From the NCBI GenBank assembly GCA_013214545.1, contig JABSQB010000018.1, forward strand, positions 1 to 64,000: 64,000 nt of DNA, given 5' to 3'. Under the pieces are notes generated by a model. It ran no database searches. It saw nothing but the letters and a program-made list of their open reading frames with translations, and was not told where the DNA came from. The DNA is from Henriciella sp. GTDB taxonomy: Bacteria > Pseudomonadota > Alphaproteobacteria > Caulobacterales > Hyphomonadaceae. Below, piece by piece: positions 46,103 through 54,845 of this stretch. Numbering within the stretch: position 1 is the first letter of the stretch; each line of letters starts with the position of its first letter. The position numbers were made by a program, and so were the translations under genes.

Positions 46103-46203
46103 TTAGCGACTTGGAAGACGTCGAAATTTCGCCCCCCAACCGCGCGATTCCAAGTTAGCGACCGATGGCACTATTGTTGCAATCAGCCCTTATTATCTAA
46201 GAT
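46103..46203 (+). promoter_or_regulatory. repeats and candidate promoter upstream of the GH16 gene
   Basis: TTAGCGAC occurs at 46103-46110 and again at 46155-46162, and CTTGGAA (46110-46116) pairs with TTCCAAG (46148-46154), so the two copies frame an inverted repeat. Downstream, TTGTTG (46174-46179) and TAAGAT (46198-46203) are 18 bases apart, a plausible -35/-10. The arrangement suggests a regulator site shared with the divergent GT2 operon, but it is unproven. Confidence 0.3.
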
Positions 46204-46256
46204 ACCGTCCAGATTGTGCTATCAATGCGCAATTGGAGTAGAGTGGGAACAAACCG

Positions 46257-47120
46257 ATGCATGCTACAAAGACTATTGCAATCGTAACCCTGGCCTCAGC
46301 TGCTTTGGCGGCGTGCGCCACCGTCGATCAGACCGACCCGAACGCGGCGAGCACGACGCCAGCAGAGCCCGTCAGCGAACCGGTTGTCGAGGCACCGGTC
46401 GCAACTGATCCGGCCTTCTTCGTTGACTGGACGCAGCAAGCGATGGACGGACGCTGGTTTATTTCCGAGCACAACACACCCAACGGGCATTGGGAAAGCG
46501 ACTGGCGTCGCCGCAATGTCAGAGCTCTGCCAAATGGCCTGAACATCCAGATGACCTCGAAATCGCCTGGTGCCAATGAATGGCCTTGGAGCGGCGGTGA
46601 AATCCAAACCCGGCGGGCACACAGCTATGGCGAGTATCAGGTGATTATGCGCGCCGCAGAGGGCGCCGGCTTGATTGGCGGCTTTTTTACCCATACCGGC
46701 CCGTATTATGGCAATCCGCACGATCAGATCGACGTCACGTTCACGGGCAAGGACCCTTATCAGGTTCAGTTCAATGCGCTTGCTGACAGTGTCGATGTTG
46801 GCGTCATGAATTATCCGCTGGACTTCGATGTTTCCAAGAATTTTGCTCTTTATTCGTTCATTTGGGCACCGGATCGCATCACTTGGTACGTGAATGGCGA
46901 ATTTGCCCATGAAGTCTCCAACGAGAACGTTGTCATCCCGCAAACCCCGGGTAAACTGTTCGCGAACCTGTATCAGGCGCGAAACAAAGGGTGGGCGGGA
47001 CAACCAGACTTTCTGGAAGGCGCAACGGCAACGTATCGCTGTATGTCCTATCGACCGTTGGAAGATACAAGTTCGCGTACCTGCGCCGATGCTTATGAGT
47101 CCTACGTAACGGGTGGATAG
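46257..47120 (+). CDS. GH16-fold lipoprotein with substituted catalytic residues (ExoK-like)
   Basis: A 287-residue protein with a lipoprotein signal (ASAALAAC) and a concanavalin-like GH16 domain: SGGEIQTRRAHSYGEYQVIMRA, then a strand that in active endo-glucanases reads ExDxxE. Here it is DQIDVTF: Gln157 and Thr161 replace the two catalytic glutamates, while Asp159 remains. So it looks unable to hydrolyse by the usual mechanism. It may bind the polymer, or act as a transglycosylase-like or structural protein. It is the first of a two-gene operon, 4 nt before the next gene, inside an exo-type locus where an ExoK-like GH16 would normally trim the polymer. Confidence 0.85.
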   Translation: MHATKTIAIVTLASAALAACATVDQTDPNAASTTPAEPVSEPVVEAPVATDPAFFVDWTQQAMDGRWFISEHNTPNGHWESDWRRRNVRALPNGLNIQMTSKSPGANEWPWSGGEIQTRRAHSYGEYQVIMRAAEGAGLIGGFFTHTGPYYGNPHDQIDVTFTGKDPYQVQFNALADSVDVGVMNYPLDFDVSKNFALYSFIWAPDRITWYVNGEFAHEVSNENVVIPQTPGKLFANLYQARNKGWAGQPDFLEGATATYRCMSYRPLEDTSSRTCADAYESYVTGG

Positions 47121-47124
47121 ATAA

Positions 47125-48474
47125 ATGGGATTGAAGACGCTTGTACTAGAGCTGAACGAGCTTTGCCCGCCACTGCTCGATCGATTCATTGCCGAAGGTC
47201 ACCTGCCCAATTTCAAGAAGCTTCAACAGGGCGGGGCGACCTTCGTAACCCATACCGATGATGAGAGCCTGGAACCGTGGGTCCAATGGGTATCATTCCA
47301 TACCGGCCTGACCCAAGACGCGCACCAGATCACCGAACTCGATCAGGGTCATATTCTGAAACAGCCAAGCCTATGGGACAAACTGGCTGAGGATGGTCAA
47401 ACCAGCCTGGTCTTCGGATCCATGAATGCTGGCCCGTCGAGTCATGAGAAGGTCACTATCGTTCCCGACCCGTGGTCGAAGAATGTACCGGCTTCCAAGC
47501 CTGAGTTTGAAGCCTTCCATAAGTTCATTGCCCGTCAGGTCGCTGAACATTCTAACCCGGATGACAAGATTACACTGGCGGAGCTGAGCAAATTCGGCCT
47601 GTTCTGTCTGCGCAACGGCCTCTCGGTCGAAACGGTCTACAAAGCCGTGAAGCAGATCCTGAGCGAGAAGGTCAGTTCCCGTGACGTGTATTGGAAACGC
47701 GCCTGCCTGCTGGATGACCTGTTGTGGGATGTGTTCTCGACTACTGTGAAGCGCCAGAAGCCGCAAAACGCCTTCTATTTCGGCAATTCTGTTGCCTTCC
47801 TCCAGCATCGCTATTGGCGCCACCTGATGCCGGAAGTCTACAAAGTGAAACCATCAGAACAAGAGATGTCATCTTACGGTGATGCGGTTCTGCACGGCTA
47901 TAAGCGCTTTGACCGCACCATCGGCAAAGCCCTGCAATTGCTGGGGGATGATGGCGCTCTGGTCTTGGTCACCGCGCTCAGTCAGGAACAGAATCTGCGC
48001 TATGAAGAGCAAGGCGGTAAGTTCGTTTATCGCGCCCGAAACTTCGAGAAAGTCCTCGACTTTATTGGCGCGCCAGCCGGGATCTCTGTCGAACCCGTGA
48101 TGACCCATGAGGCTTGGGCGACATGCCAAAGCGAGAGCGACGCTGAAACATTGCTGCAACGCTTTCAGGACGTCCGCCTGGATCAGTCGAATGCACCGAT
48201 GTTCGGGTATCGCGAGGCCAAAGGTAATCGGGTGATGTTCTGGTGTGATCTGGAAACGAAGATCCCGGAAGATACGGTCATTGTCGACACGAAATCCGGA
48301 CGCGAGATCGCTTTCTTTGACCTCTTCGCGAGCGTGGGTCAGGTCAACAATTCACAGCACAATCGCGATGGCGCCTTCTGGATCTATCGCAGCCCGATCG
48401 AACTCTCAGCGTCTGATCAGAAGATCGACCTCACAGATGCGACGCGCATGGTGCTGGAAGTTGCGCGCGCCTAA
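47125..48474 (+). CDS. alkaline phosphatase-superfamily-like protein of unknown function
   Basis: A 449-residue soluble protein. The N-terminus (TLVLELNELCPPLLDRFIAEGHLPNFKKL) matches the opening of alkaline-phosphatase/nucleotide pyrophosphatase superfamily proteins, including the pattern that places the first metal-site residue near LxLNEL. The remaining metal motifs are not clear; the LVTALSQEQN segment sits where DHG is expected. I therefore give no activity. It follows the GH16-fold gene by 4 nt, with the ribosome site inside the preceding gene's end, so the two are surely co-expressed. There is no signal peptide. Confidence 0.6.
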   Translation: MGLKTLVLELNELCPPLLDRFIAEGHLPNFKKLQQGGATFVTHTDDESLEPWVQWVSFHTGLTQDAHQITELDQGHILKQPSLWDKLAEDGQTSLVFGSMNAGPSSHEKVTIVPDPWSKNVPASKPEFEAFHKFIARQVAEHSNPDDKITLAELSKFGLFCLRNGLSVETVYKAVKQILSEKVSSRDVYWKRACLLDDLLWDVFSTTVKRQKPQNAFYFGNSVAFLQHRYWRHLMPEVYKVKPSEQEMSSYGDAVLHGYKRFDRTIGKALQLLGDDGALVLVTALSQEQNLRYEEQGGKFVYRARNFEKVLDFIGAPAGISVEPVMTHEAWATCQSESDAETLLQRFQDVRLDQSNAPMFGYREAKGNRVMFWCDLETKIPEDTVIVDTKSGREIAFFDLFASVGQVNNSQHNRDGAFWIYRSPIELSASDQKIDLTDATRMVLEVARA

Positions 48475-48499
48475 GGCTCTGAATAATATGAATTAAAAG

Positions 48500-48533
48500 A
48501 AAGCGAGAGCGGCTTACGCGCTCTCGCTTTTTT
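48500..48533. terminator. strong hairpin terminator, probably bidirectional
   Basis: A perfect 12-bp stem, AAAGCGAGAGCG (48500-48511) and CGCTCTCGCTTT (48519-48530), with a 7-base loop and T-run to 48533. On the minus strand an A-run on the left side supplies Ts as well. It lies between convergent genes and overlaps the last codons of the 49521 gene. Confidence 0.88.
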
Positions 48534-49521
48534 GGTGATACTGCCCATAAGGACGGAAGCGGTAGAGGTAGCTTGGCACCACCGCTTCAATCGATTCCAG
48601 GGTTGTCACGCCGAGGTCTTCGAGCGTCAGCGCGCCTTCGGAGACCACATTGTCAGACTTGAGCATTTCGACCTGATCACCGGTAATTGGCGGCGCGCCC
48701 AGAAACCCGGACGAGAGCGGCCAGATGTAACGGAATGCGGTTCCAAATGCCAAGCCGAGGGGCTTTGCGACAAAGAAGGGGAGCGGCAAGGCAAACCGCT
48801 CGCGATCGATGGTCTCACCGATAAACGCGTAGAGCTCTTTCATCGAATAGACGCTCGGACCGCCCAGTTCGTACGTGTTGCCGCTCGCATCATCCCGCTC
48901 AATCGCATTGGCGATGGCATCCGCGACATCTCCGGCATAGACCGGCTGCAGCTTTGTGTTGCCGCCGCCAATGGCGGGCAGAACAGGCACGAAGCTGGTG
49001 AGCGGGTGGGTCGACATCGCTGCAAATCGATTGAAGAAATCATCTTCAGGACCAAACACGATGGACGGCCGCAGGATGGTCGCGCTAGGGACGATGTCGC
49101 GAATCGCGGTTTCCGCTTCGCCTTTGGTTTCGGCGTAATCGGCTTTCGCTTCGGCATCCGCGCCAATCGCAGAGATATGCACGAGCTTCTCAATGCCAGC
49201 CGCCGCGCAGGCTTCGGCGACATTGATTGCGCCTTCGCGCTGCGCGCCTTCAAAGCTCTGACGTCCCTTTTCGTAAAGGATACCGACCAGATTTACGACA
49301 GCGTCAGCGCCTTCAACGGCCCGATCGACGGATTGGCGATGGCGGACATTGGCTTGAACAATATCGACCCAGCCTGGCGCCCCGGCGAGGCGTACATCGC
49401 CGGCAAGGTGAGGGCGGCGAACGGCGACGCGCACGCGATACCCGGCCTCGACCAGGCTACGGGCGGCGTATCGACCGATAAATCCGGAGCCACCAAAAAC
49501 GGTCACCAGTCCTTTAGGCAT
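48514..49521 (-). CDS. complex I NDUFA9 subunit family NAD(P)-binding protein
   Basis: A 335-residue atypical SDR with VFGGSGFIGRYAARSLVEAGYRVR, LVGILYEKGRQSFEGAQ, HISAIGAD and LRPSIVFGPEDDFFNRFA, which match the bacterial NDUFA9-like family. In mitochondria the relative is an accessory subunit of respiratory complex I; in bacteria the role is unproven, perhaps quinone or complex I maintenance. It ends inside the terminator hairpin it shares with the upstream polysaccharide operon. It looks like a housekeeping gene within the locus. Confidence 0.88.
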   Translation of the reverse strand: MPKGLVTVFGGSGFIGRYAARSLVEAGYRVRVAVRRPHLAGDVRLAGAPGWVDIVQANVRHRQSVDRAVEGADAVVNLVGILYEKGRQSFEGAQREGAINVAEACAAAGIEKLVHISAIGADAEAKADYAETKGEAETAIRDIVPSATILRPSIVFGPEDDFFNRFAAMSTHPLTSFVPVLPAIGGGNTKLQPVYAGDVADAIANAIERDDASGNTYELGGPSVYSMKELYAFIGETIDRERFALPLPFFVAKPLGLAFGTAFRYIWPLSSGFLGAPPITGDQVEMLKSDNVVSEGALTLEDLGVTTLESIEAVVPSYLYRFRPYGQYHQKSESA

Positions 49522-49720
49522 TGCAAGCCTCCCGAAAGATCAGATTCAAATCAGATTGCGGCGTTTGATCATGAGCCTTCGCAAAAGTCCATGTTCAACA
49601 GGTGTGACTTGGTGCCCAAATGCAGATTGAAAAGCAGGTGGCGGAGGAATTAATGTCCTGAAAACGGCAATTTGTTTATCATGCACTCAGAGCTGCCCGA
49701 AATAGCGAGGACACGAACAG

Positions 49721-50080
49721 ATGACAGATCAACACGACCCGCTCGAAGTGATCGACAAATTCCTCGGCGCTTTGCGTTCTGAACTCGCAGCGAATCCGGA
49801 AATGACCTACCGGATCATCAAGGCTCTACCGGTGAGTGTCACCTTTGAGGCGGCAGAGATGACGGAGATCGTCAATCCGCTGGAGATCATCTCGCAGAAC
49901 AGCAGCGAAAAAGCGCGTGAATTGTTCAGCGCATTTAAGCCCGCCGAGCTCAAAAAGATGGCCCGCCGGGTGAATCTGGCCAGCAGCACCGATATGGCGC
50001 GGCTGTCACTGGATGATTTGATCGACCTGATTATGAGCCGCGGCTCGCAAAAAATCGCTGAGCGAAGCTCGATCGGTTGA
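49721..50080 (+). CDS. hypothetical protein, 119 aa
   Basis: A short soluble, acidic and mostly helical protein (DPLEVIDKFLGALRSELAANPEM at the start). I recognise no family. The ATG is preceded by GAGGAC at good spacing and codon use matches the neighbours, so it is likely real. It stands alone on the plus strand between the NDUFA9-like gene and the phosphatase-export operon, with about 200-340 nt of non-coding sequence on each side. No helix-turn-helix or membrane segment is obvious. Confidence 0.65.
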   Translation: MTDQHDPLEVIDKFLGALRSELAANPEMTYRIIKALPVSVTFEAAEMTEIVNPLEIISQNSSEKARELFSAFKPAELKKMARRVNLASSTDMARLSLDDLIDLIMSRGSQKIAERSSIG

Positions 50081-50419
50081 ATCGAAACGCCAGGATTCGC
50101 GCATCAGGCGAATTATGATGGCGATGCACCTCCAAACACTAAGAAACAGAAGTCGTTTCTGATGATTTTACCCGCCCGCCGGACCGTTTTGCCGGGTGGT
50201 GAGTGCCTGTGGATAACAAACTGATGCAAAAAAGGCGCGCAAAAGCGGCTTAAAGATAAGCATTTGATTTTTTCTGCTTTCGACACGAACTTTGTCATCG
50301 TCTTGTCTTAGTTCGTATTGAGAAATCTGGTATATTAATTGCAGATGTAATGAAAGCAGGGGACGGTTTTCAAACCCATTCGATTGGTTTTACGCGCAAC
50401 GCGGACGCTTAGAGTTCTT
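50081..50419. other. A+T-rich intergenic region with a DnaA-box match and upstream of the export operon
   Basis: About 340 nt. It contains a short hairpin, AGAAAC 50142-50147 with GTTTCT 50155-50160, a perfect DnaA-box match at 50208-50216, and an extended -10-like TGGTATATT near 50330. A 20-codon frame from 50350 to 50412 stops 7 nt before the phosphatase start but has no ribosome site, so I do not call it. Confidence 0.4.
50208..50216 (-). promoter_or_regulatory. DnaA-box-like 9-mer
   Basis: TGTGGATAA is the reverse complement of TTATCCACA, the consensus DnaA box. Only one copy is visible in the region, so this is likely a transcription or titration site or chance, not an origin. Confidence 0.3.
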
Positions 50420-51364
50420 ATGACCTATCTATTGGACAAAATTCGCGAGTTCTTCTCAGCGCTCATCGGGTGGCTGCCATTTATTGGCAGGCGCCATGTC
50501 CGCACGCCGCTGGCCTCAACAGAACCTGCCCGAACGACCGCGAAGTTTCAGCGCCTGAGCGACGTGAACCGCGTCGATACAGCCAATCGTGCGCACCATC
50601 ATCTGGAAGGCAGCTTCGTTCATGCACCCGAGCTGCCGATCGACGCGCCGGTTTACGCGATTGGCGATGTGCATGGCCGAGCCGATTTGCTCAACGCACT
50701 GATCGAGGTCATCGTCTATGACTGCAGATCCAGCCAGGAGAAACCGCATTTGGTCTTTCTCGGCGATTACATCGATCGCGGGTTTCAGTCGCGCGAAGTG
50801 ATCAGCACGCTGATCGAGCTTGGTCGCAACAAGGACTTCGAGACCGTATTCCTGAAAGGCAATCACGAGCAGGCGATGTTGCGGTTTCTGAATGATCATC
50901 AGATCGGCCCAGACTGGGCGAATTTCGGCGGGCGTGAAACTCTGATCTCCTACGGTATCTCGCCGCCAAAATCGATCAACGCGGTCGAAGAGTGGCAGGA
51001 GATCCAGCAAGAACTGGTCAAAACCATTCCTGCCCAGCATGTCGAGTTCCTGGAAAAACTCGAAGTCAGTCACAAGATCGGCCCTTATGGATTTGTTCAT
51101 GCGGGCGTGAAACCAGGGGTGCCCTACGAACAGCAGACGGACGAAGACCGGATGTGGATTCGAGACGAGTTTTTGAATGCCAAGGACAAGGAAGATCTAT
51201 TCATCGTGCACGGCCATACGCCTGTAAACGCGCCATATTCAGACCATCGGCGGGTAAATGTGGACACGGGTGCGTACTTTACAGGCAGATTGACGGCCGT
51301 TAAAATTGAAGGCGATAAAATGTCCTTTCTAACCAACCAATTTCAGGCGCAGGAGGCCTCATGA
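50420..51364 (+). CDS. PPP-family metallophosphoesterase (Ser/Thr/Tyr phosphatase-like)
   Basis: A 314-residue phosphatase with the full metal-site series GDVHGRADLL, GDYIDRG, GNHEQ and HGHTPV, the PPP/bacterial serine-threonine phosphatase pattern. It hydrolyses phosphoesters, possibly phosphoprotein. A short basic N-terminus with a hydrophobic stretch (FFSALIGWLPFIG) may touch the membrane. ATG 50420 is chosen over TTG 50384. Its stop overlaps the start of the Wza-like export gene by 4 nt (ATGA), which ties it to polysaccharide export and makes it a candidate for dephosphorylating the Wzc-type kinase; this is inference. Confidence 0.87.
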   Translation: MTYLLDKIREFFSALIGWLPFIGRRHVRTPLASTEPARTTAKFQRLSDVNRVDTANRAHHHLEGSFVHAPELPIDAPVYAIGDVHGRADLLNALIEVIVYDCRSSQEKPHLVFLGDYIDRGFQSREVISTLIELGRNKDFETVFLKGNHEQAMLRFLNDHQIGPDWANFGGRETLISYGISPPKSINAVEEWQEIQQELVKTIPAQHVEFLEKLEVSHKIGPYGFVHAGVKPGVPYEQQTDEDRMWIRDEFLNAKDKEDLFIVHGHTPVNAPYSDHRRVNVDTGAYFTGRLTAVKIEGDKMSFLTNQFQAQEAS

Positions 51365-51957
51365 TGCGAACCGAGTTCAAGGGCATTATTCAACTGATTT
51401 TTTGTGTGCTTTGCCTCGGCCTTGCGACCGCCTGCCAATCGACGCCGGTTTCGACCGGCAACAACTCGCCAACGACGACGGCAGGTCAGACCTATGATGG
51501 CGACTATCGCCTCGGGCCTGCAGATCAGCTTCGGGTGACCGTATTTGGTCATGACGACCTCTCCAATCAGTACACCGTCGCGAGCAATGGTACGATCTCG
51601 TTTCCGCTGATCGGCGACATTGATGCGGCCGGCCTGACGGTTTCAGAGTTTCAACGCCTCACAGAACAACGTCTCAGCGAAGGCTTCCTGAAGTCGCCCC
51701 GCGTGACCGCGGAGATCATGACTTTCCGCCCATTCTATATTCTTGGCGAGGTCTCGCGTGCGGGTGAATACCAGTACACAAACCGCCTCACCGTGTTGAA
51801 CGCGATTGCGACGGCGGGCGGGTTTACACACAGGGCCAATCGCCGCGTCGTTGCGATTAAGGGTTTCGATGACACAGAAGAGCGCCGCGTAGAGCTGACA
51901 CCGACAACATTTGTCCAACCGGGCGACACCATTCGCGTTCTGGAACGGTTCTTCTAA
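51361..51957 (+). CDS. Wza/ExoF-type polysaccharide export lipoprotein
   Basis: A 198-residue protein with a lipoprotein signal (LCLGLATAC), then the Poly_export domain YRLGPADQLRVTVFGHDDLSNQY and a SLBB-like segment, PFYILGEVSRAGEYQYTNRLTVLNAIATAGGF. It probably forms the outer-membrane or periplasmic channel for the polymer, paired with the Wzc-type protein. It is shorter than Wza, as in ExoF-like proteins. Translation is coupled to the phosphatase gene. The barrel gene follows 78 nt downstream. Confidence 0.92.
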   Translation: MMRTEFKGIIQLIFCVLCLGLATACQSTPVSTGNNSPTTTAGQTYDGDYRLGPADQLRVTVFGHDDLSNQYTVASNGTISFPLIGDIDAAGLTVSEFQRLTEQRLSEGFLKSPRVTAEIMTFRPFYILGEVSRAGEYQYTNRLTVLNAIATAGGFTHRANRRVVAIKGFDDTEERRVELTPTTFVQPGDTIRVLERFF

Positions 51958-52035
51958 TAAAAAAAACACACGCATTTGGGGGTGAGCGCATGACAGGAAA
52001 TCATCCCTCAATTTGGTCAAAGGGGTAGAAAACCA

Positions 52036-53325
52036 ATGTCGAAATTTACAACCGCCGCCGTCGCGGCCTTTATGATAAGCAGTTCGACATTCGCGTACGC
52101 GCAAATGGCAGATGCGAGTTACTATGGCGGCGCATCGGTATCGTCGCCGACAGCTGGCCAGTATTTTGTGCGCAACCGATACACCGCCGCAAACTCGCGT
52201 TCTTATGCGGGTCTTGACCCTGTTCCTTTGCGTCTCGGCGCCTTTGAGGCGCGTCCGGTTCTGCTGCTCAGCGCACGTTCGCGCAGCAATATTTTCCTGA
52301 GCGAAACAAATGAGCAATCCGACACGCTGGTCGTCGCCGCGCCGTCTATCTCGATGGCGTCGACCTGGTCGCGTCACCAAATCGGCTTCGACGCCGCTGT
52401 GCGCCATGAAGAGTATATGGACCTGTCCAGCCAGAGCGCTACTCAGTATGGCCTGCGCGGTTTTGGTCGGCTCGATGTTTCGTCAAGCTTTGGCGTGGCT
52501 GGCTCGGTCTTCCAATACAACCAACGTGAAAGCAGGTTGGATGTTGGCGCCGTTCAGGGCGGTTTCGAACCGATTGAATTCGTTCGCACGGGCGCAGAGG
52601 TCAACGCTGCGTATGCGACTGATCGTATCCGTATCAACGGTAATTTCGGCGTCACCGATGTGGATTTTGAGGACGCGCAAGGCGCTGGAATGATCATACT
52701 GGATCAGGATTTCCGCGATGCAGAAATCACAACAGCCGGGATTTCCGCGCAATATGCGGTCACGCGTGACTGGGCCGTTATCGGTGAAGTCTCGACGGTC
52801 GACCGCGAATATGCCGCCACCGGGTCAAATCGTGACATTTCAGGTATCACCTATCGCGGCGGTGTGAATTTCGAGCTGCCGGTCAATCTTCGCGGACAGG
52901 TCACGGCCCAGTATCAGGATTTCGATCCGGATGATCCAGCGCTGAGTAACATCCAGCAAACTGGCCTGAGCGCCAATGTGCAATGGTTCCCGACCCAGCT
53001 CACCACTGCGAATTTCTTCGCATCGCAGAGCGTATCGGATGCCGGTAACACTGCTGATTCCAACGCCCTGGTAACACGCTATGGCGCTGGGGTAGACCAT
53101 GAATTGCTTCGCAATCTGGTCCTGTCCAGCAACGTCTATTTCGAGACGCGCGAGTTTAACCCTTCAAACCGCGAGGATGAGCAGACTGTGTTCAGCGCCT
53201 CCGCAAACTGGAAGCTAAACCCGAACGTCCATATTCGCGGCGGATATAGTTTTGCGACGCAAGACTCTCCCGTTGCGTCGTTCGACGATCAGAGGTTCAC
53301 CATTGCGCTGCGCATCTTCCCATAG
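52036..53325 (+). CDS. outer membrane beta-barrel protein (exopolysaccharide locus type)
   Basis: A 429-residue protein with a signal peptide (ending AYAQ), then alternating beta strands such as SNIFLSETNEQSDTLVVAAPSIS and ending RFTIALRIFP, the C-terminal barrel signature with an aromatic near the end. It resembles the outer-membrane beta-barrel proteins placed beside Wza-like genes in exopolysaccharide loci (VpsM-like). It may help export or anchor the polymer. A GGGG site ten bases before the ATG supports the start, and a clear terminator follows the gene. Confidence 0.85.
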   Translation: MSKFTTAAVAAFMISSSTFAYAQMADASYYGGASVSSPTAGQYFVRNRYTAANSRSYAGLDPVPLRLGAFEARPVLLLSARSRSNIFLSETNEQSDTLVVAAPSISMASTWSRHQIGFDAAVRHEEYMDLSSQSATQYGLRGFGRLDVSSSFGVAGSVFQYNQRESRLDVGAVQGGFEPIEFVRTGAEVNAAYATDRIRINGNFGVTDVDFEDAQGAGMIILDQDFRDAEITTAGISAQYAVTRDWAVIGEVSTVDREYAATGSNRDISGITYRGGVNFELPVNLRGQVTAQYQDFDPDDPALSNIQQTGLSANVQWFPTQLTTANFFASQSVSDAGNTADSNALVTRYGAGVDHELLRNLVLSSNVYFETREFNPSNREDEQTVFSASANWKLNPNVHIRGGYSFATQDSPVASFDDQRFTIALRIFP

Positions 53326-53396
53326 GGTGCGCCTGAGAGGGCGTTGAGAACAAAGCGCTCAAGCGTCCTCGCCATAGGCCCCACGGAATCAAATAT

Positions 53397-53431
53397 AGGC
53401 TCATGCGATCTCCGCATGAGCCTTTATTATT
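53397..53431. terminator. hairpin terminator after the barrel gene
   Basis: Perfect 11-bp stem, AGGCTCATGCG (53397-53407) and CGCATGAGCCT (53413-53423), 5-base loop, then a T-rich run. It lies between the convergent barrel and ligase genes and may serve both. Confidence 0.85.
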
Positions 53432-53452
53432 GTTCAGACGGGTTGTGCGATT

Positions 53453-54736
53453 CTACGCTCTAACCGCTGCAGCAAAGTCTTGTTCGCGGACCACCATATT
53501 GCCGACATGGCGCCGACGGTCACCGCGCGCATACACCGCGCCGCAGGCGAAGAACAGGAAGGCCTGGAAGTTAAATCCGGACCAGAGTGAAGACTCCACC
53601 ATGGAGGACATCAGGCTGACGGCAATGATCGCGCAAAAGGCAATCACCGGCATATCAGCGCGGGTGAACAGTCGCTTCAGCGCCATCCAGATCACGGCAG
53701 CCATGGACAGGACAAAAGCCGCATAGCCGATGATGCCAAGATGCACCATCACTTCCAGATGGACATTGTGGAAGGTCAGCTTGGTGCCCAGCGGTTTGTG
53801 GTCATTGATGTTCAGCGTCTGGGCAGAGCCGACATCATCCTGCCAGAAGCCTTCCAGTCCAACCCCGAGATATGGCCGCATGCCGATCTGATTTCCGGCC
53901 TCTTCCCACATTGCCGTGCGCCCGGTGAAGGTCGCATCCTTACCGAATGCTCCCAGGAAGGAATCGATCAAATGCTGATCCACAAAAATCAGCACCGCAT
54001 AGATGATAATCATCGCCGTCATTAATCCGAGGACGACGAGAAGGCTGGATAAGTGCTGAATCTTACGGCTGTCGAGGAAGAACACGCGCATCCCAAAAAC
54101 CAGCCCTGCACTGGCAATGAGCATAAGCAGCGCCGTGGTCGATTGGGCAGCAACCACCAGATAAACAAACGGTGCCATCATGGCCAAGCCGAACCACCGG
54201 AAATGCGTAAACTCTTTCGGGTTGAGCGCAGCTGCGGCGGCAACAATAAACCCGTTCAGCATGAACTGCGCTGCATAGTTCTTACTGCCAAAGCCCGCGC
54301 CTTGTTCGATGGTTGCGTTGCGGGTCAAAATAAAGAGCAGGATGACCGTACAGGCGATCAACATACATCGCACAATCTGAGTCGGGGTGAACCTGGACGC
54401 GACCACCACCACGACCACGGTTGATAGGATCATCAGCAACGAGCCGCGAAGGGCTTCTGACGCATAAGGCGACCAGAACATGGATAACAAGGCGATGATC
54501 TGAAACGGCCAGAGCCACCAGGCCTTAACAACGCCGGTCATGACATTGCGTGTGTCAAACAGGAAGAAGGACAGAAAGTAGAGAATGAACAGGTATCTGA
54601 ACGGTGTCATGATCCCCAATGGCAGGGCGATCACCAATAGCCAGATGACAAGCAGCGCTTGATCGTAGAGCTTTCCTCCCGAAAAGGGCTCATAGACGCG
54701 CGAGATGATCCGTCCAGGCTGCATTGAGGTCTTCAC
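53453..54736 (-). CDS. O-antigen ligase/polymerase family protein (WaaL/Wzy, ExoQ-like)
   Basis: A 427-residue membrane protein with about 10-12 helices and a periplasmic loop carrying GRTAMWEEAGNQIGMRPYLGVGLEGFW and HNVHLEVMVHLGIIG, typical of the PF04932 domain. Such enzymes polymerise repeat units (Wzy, ExoQ) or attach polymer to lipid A (WaaL); the two cannot be separated by sequence here. It is the only polymerase-like gene in the window, although there are two flippases. The start is either GTG 54736 or ATG 54724. Confidence 0.88.
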   Translation of the reverse strand: MKTSMQPGRIISRVYEPFSGGKLYDQALLVIWLLVIALPLGIMTPFRYLFILYFLSFFLFDTRNVMTGVVKAWWLWPFQIIALLSMFWSPYASEALRGSLLMILSTVVVVVVASRFTPTQIVRCMLIACTVILLFILTRNATIEQGAGFGSKNYAAQFMLNGFIVAAAAALNPKEFTHFRWFGLAMMAPFVYLVVAAQSTTALLMLIASAGLVFGMRVFFLDSRKIQHLSSLLVVLGLMTAMIIIYAVLIFVDQHLIDSFLGAFGKDATFTGRTAMWEEAGNQIGMRPYLGVGLEGFWQDDVGSAQTLNINDHKPLGTKLTFHNVHLEVMVHLGIIGYAAFVLSMAAVIWMALKRLFTRADMPVIAFCAIIAVSLMSSMVESSLWSGFNFQAFLFFACGAVYARGDRRRHVGNMVVREQDFAAAVRA

Positions 54737-54845
54737 TGTCCATCATGTTTCGTACTGATTGCTCACTGGATGCCTGAACAGGTACCCTGCGATTAACCTT
54801 GCGATCTATGACTTTATGCACTGATCATACCAATGCATAGGCGCA

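Noticed and set aside
46296-47189. 297-codon minus-strand frame over the GH16-like gene
   Set aside because: Shadow of the real gene on the plus strand, which has a signal peptide, a domain and a ribosome site.
50350-50412. 20-codon leader peptide frame before the phosphatase gene
   Set aside because: It lacks a ribosome site and shows no attenuator-like hairpin or codon bias; it may be chance.
50081-50419. Possible replication origin
   Set aside because: Only one DnaA box and no repeats, dnaA, parB or other origin genes nearby; the orphan ParA is 6 kb away.
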